Source: Engraulis encrasicolus (lineage: Eukaryota > Chordata > Actinopteri > Clupeiformes > Engraulidae). From it: 64,000 nt of DNA. The stretch spans positions 15,307,544 to 15,371,543 of the forward strand of contig NC_085869.1 in the NCBI RefSeq assembly GCF_034702125.1. The letters run 5' to 3'. The position numbers were made by a program, and so were the translations under genes. Below are positions 1-12,400 of the stretch, piece by piece; the stretch's first letter is position 1, and each line of letters opens with the position of its first letter. The notes below the pieces were generated by a model, which was given only the letters and a program-made list of their open reading frames with translations, had not been told where the DNA came from and did not search any database.

Positions 1-1872
1 CTAAAATGTCAATCTGCCCTTGCCTGACTTTTTGTGGTTGGCTTTTTGTGGTTGGTAATTTTTTTTTTTTCTTTGATTGTGTTTTGATTGTTGTAAATGC
101 AACTCGCTGGATTTCAACAGTATCTGATTCTTCACTACTTTTCAGACTTTCAGTACCCTGTACCTCTTTGACCAGTCTGGCAGTTTCTGTGCTTTGTTGT
201 TGTTCCTTAGAGCTCAGTCTTGTAGCGTCTTGTAATTCATCTCCTCTGCCTGATGTTTCTAACGTTTGTAGAGCTCTTGTTTTGACTTGATACTCTTCTC
301 TCATGTCTTTCCTCTTTTTGGGTATCATCTCCTTTTTAACAGGTTCTCTTTCATATCTTAAATTCTCAAACTGATCAACGTGAGGGAGCACTACAGCTTG
401 ACTTGAATGATCGGAGCTGGTTTCTAATGTACTGCTACTTGAGATTTTAGAATCCCTACCTTCTGGAAGTTCAGTTGTTGTGCTGGAAGCAATAGGGTGT
501 CTTTTAGCAATACCAGACCTTGTTTTTTCAGTAGACTCTGTTTGACTATCTTGTCTTTGTGGATAGGACGTCTCATTCTGATCTGTAATGGTTCCCTGCA
601 TATCTCTGTGTCCTGCTGGAGTTGACAGGTCTGGCATAGATTGACATTGTTCAGCAGTTATATCTTCATTCTGCTTCATTTGTGTTTTTATAAATTCTAT
701 GGATTTGAATTGTGCTTCTAGGGAACGTTTGTCTTGTTTAACTTTCAACAGTGATGGAATGTTTACATTGATTTCAGCAGGAATGTGAGGATCTAACGCT
801 GGCATGATTTCTTTTGTTGATTTTATTTGTTTGGTTGCAAATTCTTCCTTATTGTGATAAGTAGATTCAATTTCTTTTAGCTGTGAAATAATTGGTGTCT
901 GCAGGAAATGTGTCTCAACATTTTCAAAGTCGACACCTCTCCTGCCCTCCACCTGACGTCTTGGGGAATCTGAATGCACTGAAGAGTCATCTAAATTGGT
1001 TGGATGAGCAGAGTCTTTTTGTGGAAGAGTATGGCCAGAATCTTTTTGTGATATCGAATCTAATTGTGAGAATTGTGGTAAATCCTTGTTTTTCTCAGGA
1101 TGTTTTGCATCTCTACCAGGAGTGGATGTATCAGCAACAAACTCAGTTGCAATGCTGCATGTTTCATCATACACTTGTAATATATCAGTGGGCTGCCTTG
1201 GTTCCTCACTACCTGATGACTCTTTTGAGGAAGTTGTTTGATGTTTTTGTGATACATGACGTTTTGCCTTAGAAGGTCTGGGCTCCCTGTCAAACTTCTG
1301 AATTGATTCCTGAGATTTATAAACATCTTCATCTCTCTGTCTCTTTTTGGGCTCAGTTTGTTCTTGTCCACTTATTTTTGATGGCATTTCAATGTCTTCA
1401 TCTTTAACAGTCTCATAGGTTATGAAAGAGCCATTCCGTCTATTTTGTGCATCCATGTCATCAAAAACACTGGGTTTTCTTCCTTCCTTCCTTTCTTCCT
1501 CCATATCAAATGCTTGGCTTTCTAGTGTAGATGCAGGAATTGGGATTAAAGAACTTTGATCAAAGAATTCATTTGGCTTTGTTGTTCTGCCGAATATTTC
1601 AAATTCATCTAAAGTCATTACATAGCTTTTGTCTCCTTTTCTGTCAATAGTTGCAACTATTTTTGTTTTTGATTCTCTTTCAGGAACACCCTCCTCACTG
1701 GACACGACTTTGGCCTCCTTGTGGGATTCCTCTGGATGAGATGTTAACAAAGACTTAATGGAGGTATCTTCTTTTGATAACGATCCTTCATTTTCAGTCT
1801 TTCTTAAAGGCCTCTTCTCAGTTATTGAAGTGGTGGATTCGGTCTTCCCAAGAGTTGAAGGTTGTTGATTAT
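1..1872 (-). CDS. ttn: titin exon w98: giant disordered exon, partial (runs off the left edge)
   Basis: Acceptor CTGTCTTAG ends at 1873. From 1872 the titin frame (phase 1, completing a GAT codon) is open without a stop to base 1: at least 623 codons. It begins [20 protein letters not shown]. It is rich in S, T, K, E and Q with few prolines or aromatics, apart from [16 protein letters not shown] (around residue 85). It ends in the window with a lysine run and [15 protein letters not shown]. There is no Ig or PEVK signature. Ordinary PEVK exons are 9-51 codons here, so this is exceptional. It may be part of an even larger exon. It could be teleost-specific; I recognise no homologue. Confidence 0.85.
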
Positions 1873-4800
1873 CTAAGACAGTCGCAAGAATATACAACCA
1901 CACAGTGGTGGTAAAAGTGAGAATGGTGTCAAAACGGCTGATATTCACTTAAACTTGTTTTACAATGTGTGTAGTAACTTACAGTCTATAAGATACTAAC
2001 TGATGTCACTGACTGTGATGTATGATTTTCATGGGAAAATGCTTGACTATGAAAGTACCTTTTTGGGTCACTGTCTGTTTTATCTCAGCCGTAGCCTCTA
2101 CTGCAGCAGTAGTCCTCTCCGACTCTGCAGGTATCTTCATGGCAATCTTGGGTTCTTTAAGAGAACACCTTATTTTTAGAAACTAAGAGACATCCAGGTC
2201 CAGCAAAAATATCCAATATTGACCCATCCTTGTTAGAATTGTTTAGAATGTCTGTTTAAGTAGTGATACATAACCGCATCCATTCTAGTGTTTATTTTAA
2301 CTTATAACAAACACTAGGAAACGCTGGATTTATGACTTAAAAAACAGTAATATTATTATTCTACTACCTGTGACTGCAGGAATCTTTGTGTCTTGTTTTT
2401 GTTTAGTCACTGGGATGTCCTTAGATGGTACTTTCTGCTCTTTACGCTCAGTCACTTTTTAAAAACATACAGTGCACGAGTCAGCAAATATGCTTACGCA
2501 GACATGCTTATTATACAGTTCCTTTAAATGCTGTGTCACAAATTTGCCGGAAAATCACTCCAATACCTTTAGGTGTAATGGAATCCTTTGTGGTCCTTTG
2601 AACCTCGGGTTGTGACGGCTCCAGAAGCTCAGGTTGTACAGGAACTATGGAAATAGTTTTACGCTAGTTTTACACTGAGTTCCATAAGTAAGATGATATG
2701 GACGCTTATTACAAGAATGGATCACTCTAGCGAGTGAGGACATAACAAATACCACAGACATGGGTGACGAAACGAAGACGACAACATCACTAGTTGAAAA
2801 GAATGGATCACTCTAGCGAGTGAGGACACAACACCACAGACATGGGTGACGCAAACAAAGACGACAACATCACTAGTTGAAAGGAATGGACCACTCTAGC
2901 GAGTGAAGGCACAACAAATGGTACAAACATGAGTGACGCACAAAAATAATGTAGTCAGACATAGACAGATCACTTCCGTGATCAATGAACACAACATACT
3001 GTAACTAACAAATAACAAAGACTTAAATCAACATAGACAGAGCACAAACAAAAAGACGTGAAGACAGGCTTTTTACATATCTGAAGCAATCATGTCATCT
3101 ACCTTTTTCCTGAGAAATCTCTATCCTCTGGGGCTTTCCTTCATCTGGTTTTCTAGCAGGAACTTTTGTTTGGTACACCACTGTTTCTGTTTCCTCTTTA
3201 AACATTGCTGTGACCTCTGCTCTTTTTTCAGCTTCAAAAGCTTAGAAAGAGTAATTCAGAGAAAAGGAAGAAAGCTTTGAAAGAGTAATTCAGGACAATT
3301 GCCCAAGGCAGAGCACAGACATGACAGACAGGACACACACAACACAAAATATAAGACGGTGTACACATGCATATGCCTAAGCGGGATAATAGAGACAAAC
3401 AAGCAAACACAAGAAGAACTATGACACAAATAAGACTGTTTCGTGCCATTTATGAAGCATGAACATATACCTTTTGATGGGATAGCCTCTTGGTAGGTTG
3501 GAGTCGTCTCTGTTTTTTTAGCTGGCACTGTTTTTGGTTCAGATGGTTTTGCCATCTCTGGTTTCTTTGCCTCCACATAGGCTTAAAAGAATATAGGACT
3601 TGTTTTAATTCCTTATCCAGAACACATTATCAAGACTATGAACACTGCTAAGTATTAGCTTGATCTTTACTGTGCAGTCACTTTATGTTAATCCCAGTTA
3701 TTTAACAAGACATGCTACTATGGAAGTGCAATCTACACTTCTTATTCGAATATGATGTGTCATATAATTGTGCAGGAAATCACTCCAGTACCTTGAGGTG
3801 TAACTGAATCCTTTATGGTCCTTTGTGGCTGTGGCTTTGACGGCTCCATAAATTCTAATTCCACAGAAAATTTATTTTTGAGTGATAATTGTCATGAATG
3901 TGAAGAAGTTTGTGCTTACTAATGTGAAACTCAAGAACATATAAAGGATGGGTCACTGTATCCAGTGAGGACACAAATAGACAAAACAACAAATCACGGA
4001 CTGGAAACACGGGTCATGCAGCTCAGATGGTCAAGTAGACAGACGACATGAATGATATGGAATTCAAACGTCACAAACAGACAATCAGTACAGACACCAT
4101 TAACACTGAAGGCAGAAATTAAATTAAAACATCTGAAAGGTGATGCCATATAATGTACCTTTTTCATGAGAAACCTCAGTCCACTGAGTTATTTCTTCCT
4201 CTGATTTTCTAGTAGAAACCGTAACCTCTTGTCTTTGGAACACCACTGTCTCTGATTCCTCTTTAAACATTGATGTGACTTCGACTCTCTTTTCAACCTC
4301 AAAAGCTTTGAAAGGTTGAAGTTAGGGAGAAAAAAGAATAAGACTTGTGACCAACCAGGTCAAGATAATAACACACACCACAGAGAAAGATACAGACAAA
4401 CACAAATAACATTAACATTAACAGACATTATTTCCTCTTTTGGACAAACAAATGAACAAACAAGATGAACACATAGAGTAATGGAAAAGAAAGAAAACAA
4501 GGCACACAGATGGTAATGATTCGCGTACAATTAAGATAACACACACCACGGAGAAAGGTACAGACAAACACAATTAACATCAACATTAACAGACATTATT
4601 TGCATTTTTGGACAGACGAATGAACAAACAAGATGAATACACACAGTAGTGGAAAAGAAAGAGTACATGGCACACAAATGGTAATGATTTGTGTACAATG
4701 TAAAACGTGAACATGTAGTACCTTTTGGTGCAGTGACCTCTGGGTAGGTGCTTGCTGGCTCAGGCTTTCTTCCTGGCAAAGTTTTTGATGGTTCTGGTTG

Positions 4801-6353
4801 TTGGGGCACCATTTGTTTCTTTGCCTCCTCGGGGACTTAAAAGAACATCGGTTTTGTTTTCATTTGACAGACACAGATGAGTTTACACACACACATAAAC
4901 GCACAAATTTCACAAACATGGATGAAATGCCAAGAAATGACGTTGAGCGGGAGTTTCCGCAGATAATATGGAAACAGGAAATGATGATGAAAATATACAC
5001 ACAGAGACAATAACACAGCAAGAGCCAAAGAAAGGTTGGTAAGCATGGTGGAACAACAAGATAGACATGAAATACCTTTAGCTTGGTATGCCTCCGGCAT
5101 CTTTGCTGCTTCGGGTTTAGCTTGAGGCTTAGGTTCAGGTTCACCTCGAGACATGGGAGCCGCTTTGGGCTCAGCCGGCACCTGTGGTTTGGACTCAGGA
5201 GCCCCAGGTGCTGCAGTAGGCTGGACATCTTTAGGTAATGTAAATAATATACACCTGTTAGTGGCTGGACAACTAGGCTGTGACAAGAATTGACGCAAGC
5301 GGTAAGCGGTTTTGAAGTCAAGACAGACATATAGACGCACATGGTGAGGAACCACAGGAGTAAAACATACAGCCATTTATACAACAAATACACACATCAA
5401 GAGGTAAATATCAGACAATAGACAATATTAGGCAGACTGTTTTGTGACAACCACAAGGACATGGATGAAAAGACCAATTCGGCCAACAAGCGTATATGAG
5501 AACCAGCATGAGAAATAAGTGACGGACATTAGACATTACATACAGTATACTGTTATAAGATTTCTTTTTTTAAAAATCACAGTGAGATTGTTAAGCAACA
5601 TGCAGAAGATGGACATCATACATGGTAAGTCCAAAACAACAGCACAAAACACAAGAACAAACAAGAATGGCTCAAATCACAGACATGAAAAGACAGCCAT
5701 TAGTATGACACGTACAGACAACTTACATTCAAAATGAAGTTCAACAAAAACAATACAACATTACACAAAGGCTGAACAAAAAAAAAAACACAAAGGTGAT
5801 TAAGAACAAGCCATATACCTCTGCTAGCGGCCTGTTGCTCTACAGGAACAGTTGGAGCTGGCTTAGCACCATAACCCCTTGCCTCTTCATATTCTTAAAA
5901 GTGAGTAAGTACATACAACACAAAATATTTCAACAACTGATGGCAGACCTAGGAAACAAACGAGACTGAATGTTCCTTGGTTGTGATGAAATGAAATGAA
6001 ATGGTGATGACAAGACAAACTGGAAGGGAACATACAAAAAGGACAAAGTACAGACAATAAGAGAGGTAAAGACAGACTCTGCGTTTACCATACCTCTCGG
6101 TGATGGCTCGGCCACTTTTACAGGAACAACGGTTTCTTCCACGGGCTTCCTTCCCTCAGGAACTTGAAAATATCACGAGTCTATGTTACTTGAAAGCTAT
6201 GTCTACACAAGAAATTAACTTTACCCTTAATGGTCACAACATGAAATGAAAAATGAAATGAAAGATGAATTGGAATGTACGGCATATGGAACAAACAAAA
6301 ACACAACATCACAGACAAAGACAACTATAAGGAAAGAGTTGCACAACAGAGAG

Positions 6354-6404
<51 letters not shown>

Positions 6405-9400
6405 AAAATGGGGATACTTTATTGATCCCGAAGAAAATTGAGGGAAGAGAGACAAAAGACACAGATACTTTAAATACCTTTGGATGGTTCTTGTGCCCAT
6501 GGTTCACTGGGTCTAGATGGTTTGTCTTCAGGCTTCTGAGCCTCTTGAACTTAAAAACACAATGACTATATTAGAAAACGGCCACAGGCATGTGCACGCG
6601 CAGGGTAGGATTCGGGTAAGTATACGTGTAGTGTAGCTAAAAGACTCAAGACATAACTTACACACTTAGACATAACAATGTCATAAGAGACATAAGACAA
6701 GTTATTTTTGGACTGTCAAGTTAAGTAAGAGTTACTGAAGCATTGTTGCACAAAGAAAATGACACAAAAAAGCAGAACACATTAAAAAAGAACTAGAAAT
6801 GCACTCAGTGCAGACCTCCGCCAAGGAAACTTTGTTAGAACATTTGACTATGTTACACCCTATTTTTTATTATTTTAAGTCTTTCTACTTCTCTTCTTGT
6901 GGAGTTAGAAACTGGAATGTCATTATTTGCCCTGTCAGGCAATTCAATGTGAGGTCACTAGGGGCGCCTAGATTTGTAGGCGAAGCTAGGGGAAGAAGCT
7001 ATTAAAAAAAAAATCCTTGTTCAGGTTCGTGATCCGGATCCCCACCAAAATGAAATCACTTGTTCCTTTTGCCATTATTATCAACAACTCCACAAAGTTT
7101 CAGCCAAATCTATTCACAAGTTTATGAGTTATCCTGCTGACAAACAAACAGACGGACAGACAGACAAACAGACAAACCAACACGACCGAAATTATAACTT
7201 CCTTGGCGGAGGTAACAAGACTCAAAATGACAAACCGTGTAATGTTCATGTACATTTACACAAAGCGTATGTCATAGTTGACAACAACACCAATGGTGAC
7301 GTACAAATGAATGCAAAACAAATCTTAATAACACATAATCAATGTTAGCAACCTTGCCCGTTCTTTCCAGCACTGATCATTCCACAGCTCAATGCTTTGG
7401 CAGCTACATAAGCACTTATACTTTATTTAAATACCTCTCACTGGAGCCTCCTCCCTCATTCCCAACTTCGCCCTCTGGACTTGTTCTTCCACGGGTACTC
7501 TTGGAACTGATTACAGAAGGAAAAATATAGTTAAATAACATTCTTTACAGTTTCATCAAGCCTTCTTTTTTGAGTGAAATTGACAGAGCACGAAGCCATT
7601 TTGCAACAATGCCCTAACTACAGTACAAAATAGTATAATAAATCGTGCATGAAATAATATATTATATATTGTGAATATTTATAAGTAATAATATACTTAC
7701 ATAAATTATTTACCAAATTGACAGTAAAAAAAATACACACTTTGTCACAAAATACACATTTCGGAGCAACTGGACATTGGAGACACAAGCAATACAATAT
7801 AACGACAACACGTTTGGGGAAAAATACAAATGCTAGCTGGCCTACATAGCAAACAGACTGACAAACCAGCAACAATAACAAAGACCGTACAATTCATCAA
7901 ATGCACAGGACAACAAAGGGTTAAATAAATACTCCTAAATAAAAAGCACCTTACCTTAAAATCGGTGAATTCTATTTTAACTGTTCATACCATTAAACCG
8001 GTATGTATGATTCTGTGAATTATGTAAATAAATGAGTAATAAGAAGAGCAAGAATGTATTAATACCTCCTTTGGTAGTGACCTCTTCTACTACCCTTTCT
8101 TCTGTCCACATTTCACGCTCTGGTGAAGAGGGACAAGTTGTGATAAGAAAGAGCAAGAAAGAAGGTAAAGGTATTTCAATGTGTGGCACACATTTTTAGT
8201 TGGGAGCACACAATGGCAAAGAGGTTATTTGGAATAATGGGACCACACAGTGGTGAAGAGCTCATATGGAATCCTAGTTAGCTTGTTACACCCAGTTAGT
8301 CTGTTTTATCGTTTTGTGAAGAGAGAGTAGATGTTAGTGGATGTACTATGCTTCTGCTACTACTACATCACAAAGAAATATTAGTGAAGGAGACAAGAAG
8401 ACATGACAAGACAAGTCACCAAAAGATGGACAGCTATGTCACCATCTTTTGTTCGTTTTTAATGGTTTTGATGAAGTGAGGTTTACCACGATTACCATGG
8501 TATTATTGCTATAAATGAAGGTTTAACATTAAGGTTTTAGGAAGTTAAAGGGAAGTATAAGATGATGAATGATAGCAAGATGCCTGAGAAGTCCTTGTAC
8601 CTCTAATCTCCATCCTCTGTTCATACTGGTAGTATTCGGTGGATGATTCTTCTTTTTTAGAAAGTGATGATACATTCATCAGAATTTGAATGATGGTTAA
8701 TGACTGATGTGAATCAATAAGTTAGTTTTTATGTGAATAAATTATTATACCCCAATCTTACCTTTAGTATAGGCATAAGCTGTAGGTGCCTCGGGCACTC
8801 GAATTGATGTGTCAGGGACATCTGAAGGATGTTACAAAATTAGCTATAATCTTTGAATTTGAATTTGAGCTTGAATTAATATACTGTAAGCCTAATCGCG
8901 TATGTAAGTCTTACAACAAATGCAAGTATGCTTTGTTATGAGGTGTAAGAAAAAAAAACTTGATTCATTTTAAAATCCTATACTCACCATATGGCAACCT
9001 TCCTACATCAAATTCTGTGAAAGGAGGTAAAATTGTATTAAAAAACTAATTGACACTATCAAGATACAGAACTTGCACATAAAACTGGCGGTACAGACCT
9101 TTGCCTGATAGGTAAAGTTCAGCTGTGCTTTTAGCTTCACCTCTGGGCTCCAACCTCACAATGACCGAGTACACGCCTAAAGAATTATTGATGTTGTTAG
9201 TTCAAGTGTCTTGACTTTTACGAAAAGACTTTCAGAAAGACGGTATTTGTGAACACACGACTGTATTCATCTCTACACACCTTCATCTTCAGAAGTTACG
9301 TTGCGGATGACCATAAAGTGACGTCGACCTTCACTTCTGAAGTTATACTTTGGGCTTTCTTTAAGCTCCCACGTGTCTTTGTACCACGTTACGATAGCAT

Positions 9401-12400
9401 TGTCAAAAGACACTTCACATTCGAAAGTGGCTGACTGTCGCTCCCTCACCACAATGTTCTGGATGCGTTTGGTGAAGTGAATTTGTTCAGCTAAAAATAG
9501 ATAACGGTAGGGTTTATCAGCAACAAGACTTGATTGACTTCACAGATGACACAGACATACACACGTTTAGGTTTACCTGTAAATGTACGTAAATTGATGA
9601 AGATTCTCTTTAGATTTACTCTTACCATACCCTTAGCAAGACCACTTAGCAAGAGGAAGAGAGGTATAAAAGAAGACTATAAGACTAGGTCAGCTAAAAG
9701 AATCCAAGATTTCGGTAAATCTTCAAAGATGTATCCAATAAACATTCAAGTCTTCATGAGAAATGAAGATGGAAGAGGTTAGTAGGTGGGTTTGATCGAC
9801 AAGTTAGAGACTCGTTTGATGTATACAAACCTTCGATCCAAAGATTTGTCGACGTTTCAAGGTTGTCATATTTGCAGGTATACTCTCCTTGGTCTTCGGG
9901 CCTAACATCTTTGATTGTCAGCCTCTGAATCTGATCAATCACGGTGAAAGAGTACCTGCTGCTTGCTTCTAAACGTTTCCCATTCTTAAACCACTGTGTT
10001 TTTACATTAGGAATTGAGAACTGGCAAGTCAGAGTACAGGTTTGGCCTTCCTTACCAGCAGTTTCCTCCAAATGCGCCTCCACTCTAGCTTCTGTGAAGA
10101 GAAGAATGACGATGGCGTTGTTAAACTCATGATTAAACTTAGTCTGTCAAGAGAAAAGCAGATATCCCACCCAACTGTACTGACACCAAATGATAAATAG
10201 CCGCATTCCTGTGTACATACCCTGCACGGTGAGTTTGGCACTGGAGATGTGAGGCCCGCATACGACCCGGTAATTGCCCTGGTCACTGGACTGGCAGTTC
10301 TTGATCTTCATTATGTGACGGTTACCAACAATTTTGATCTCATATTTATCACTATTGTCAAGTCTCTGCGTGCCCTTGTACCAAGACAATGTGATCTCTG
10401 GGTAGTTGATTTTGATCTCACACTCAAACACAGCCTCTCGGTTAACAACTGTTGTTTGATCTGAGATATCCCTCACAAGAGTGACAGGCTGTAAAATAAC
10501 AAGACAGTAATAGAATTGATGAGTTACATGTGTACACTGAACTACATTGTTTTTTTGTTGTTTGTTTGTTTGTTTCAAATAACTTAATGAAAGTTAAAAG
10601 ACTATAAAGACCTCGGTCTGTTCCATTCTCTTTTGCAAATCAGCCACGATTTGGGCCAAGTCTTCCTCGGCTTCTCTTCCAGCTAAGCCTGACTCCTAAA
10701 AGAGCAAAAAAGGTGTAACAAGACAAACAATTGTCATCATCCATCTGGGGATCATTTCTCTACACTGCCAGCAAATAAAAAATATATTTTTGTAACTACA
10801 TTGACATGGGATCTGCAACTTACAGGGCGTCCACTTTCTTCTTCCTTCTCTCTCTTCAACTGCTCGATAGCTTGTAGGAGACCACGGTAATCCGTGATTC
10901 CATACATACGAGCATACTTCTCATATTCTTTTGGATCTACATTTCTCAGGAGCTCAACAATATCAATATCCTGACCTTCCTTCGGGCTCTTCTGCTTTGA
11001 TGGAGTCCTTGATGAGATAAAAGAAGTTATTTGTATCATCGACCTGCACAACTGGTAATAGTTACTGTATCCTAGTTATGGTAATGATTTATACAGCTAA
11101 ACTCACTTCTTCAGTTTCACACTTTCATAGGCGACCTCTTTCTTCTCCTCGACATTCAGGTCTGTGTTGCACTCAATCTCTCCGTGTTTGTTAGCAGCAA
11201 CACATCTGTACTGTCCAGAGTCAGATTTGGTAACCTCCCTGATCTCAAGCTTGGCCTCTTGGCCCTTCTGCTCAATGGAGATGCGACCGCCGTGAGTAAC
11301 CTGCCTCCACTTGCCCTTCATCCATTTCACGTTGGGGATGGGGTCACCTCCAACTTTAGCAATGAAGGTGGCAGTGCCCTCTGAAAATTGAGTCATTGCA
11401 TGTCAATACTGTAGATAGCCATCAATTAAATTGTTATCTTTTCTACATCTGCAAGATAAGACCTGATTCACAGTACTTACTCTCTGTTACATGAGCACTC
11501 TTGGGTTCTTCAATGAAGTACAAGTTATCAAGTTTCTTTGCTGGTTTAGCAGCTGGTGCGGGTTCTGGGGCTGTTGCTGGTGCTGGTGCCGATTTTTCTA
11601 AAAAAAAATAATTAATCAAACATTCACTAATTTACTTTTAATGTGTTTAGATAAAAGATGGGTGATAGGCCAGATGTGACCAGGCCTCGTTGAACTACCC
11701 AGTTCGCAAGAATGTTTAGGTTTTAGTTAAACCATACTGTAGTTGTTCAGTTTTCTTTCAACTTTCAACTTAACACTGTCTTGTTAAAATAACAAGACAA
11801 AGTAACAAAGTTTTCTTGAGTTTCAAGTTTTCTTGATATCCATAGTCAGGAGTAGAAGAGATTAGAACATCAGCACAAGTAAAGCTTACAAAACATTGCA
11901 ATAACAACAATGAACCGGAGCAAGCATATTTGCATGTAAGCTACAAATAAAAAGCTACACTTTGCAAATGCATATGAAAGCAAGAAGCATTTTTGTAACT
12001 CTTATTATTTGATTTCTCTTTATATCTCCCCCTTTTGGGCATTTTAATCATAGGAACAAACTGCAATGGGTTTTAATTATTCTTGGATTTCAGTTATATC
12101 AATATTAAACTTAATTTACATGTATTACATAGAGGTACCACACTTAGGTGATTTATTTCACAAGGTAGCACAGCACACAAATTCAAATTTCCATTTTTAA
12201 GCAGCACAAAATTTGTACTTAAATTGCCAAATTTCGCACTTAAACGCTTAAAAACTATTAACTCCAAGATACCTTGGACTGTCACTTTGGACTTGCAAAA
12301 TTCACTTCCAGCCTCATTTGTGGCCTTGCACAAATAATCTCCAGCATCCCCCTTAGACATACGGAGAATCTCCAAAGTAGCTGTGCCATCCACAAAAGTG

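Noticed and set aside
1060..1371. A 103-codon minus-strand frame
   Set aside because: It is out of frame with the open titin frame of w98, which spans the same bases without a stop.
6309..6507. SLSLSL-repeat open frames
   Set aside because: They are translations of the (GA)n microsatellite at 6356-6401, not genes.
7940..7970. A possible 17-bp exon (acceptor ...AAAATAG, donor AAG|GTAAGG) encoding about EFTDFK
   Set aside because: Its length is not a multiple of three, so it would break the frame between w84 and w85, and its acceptor has no pyrimidine tract.
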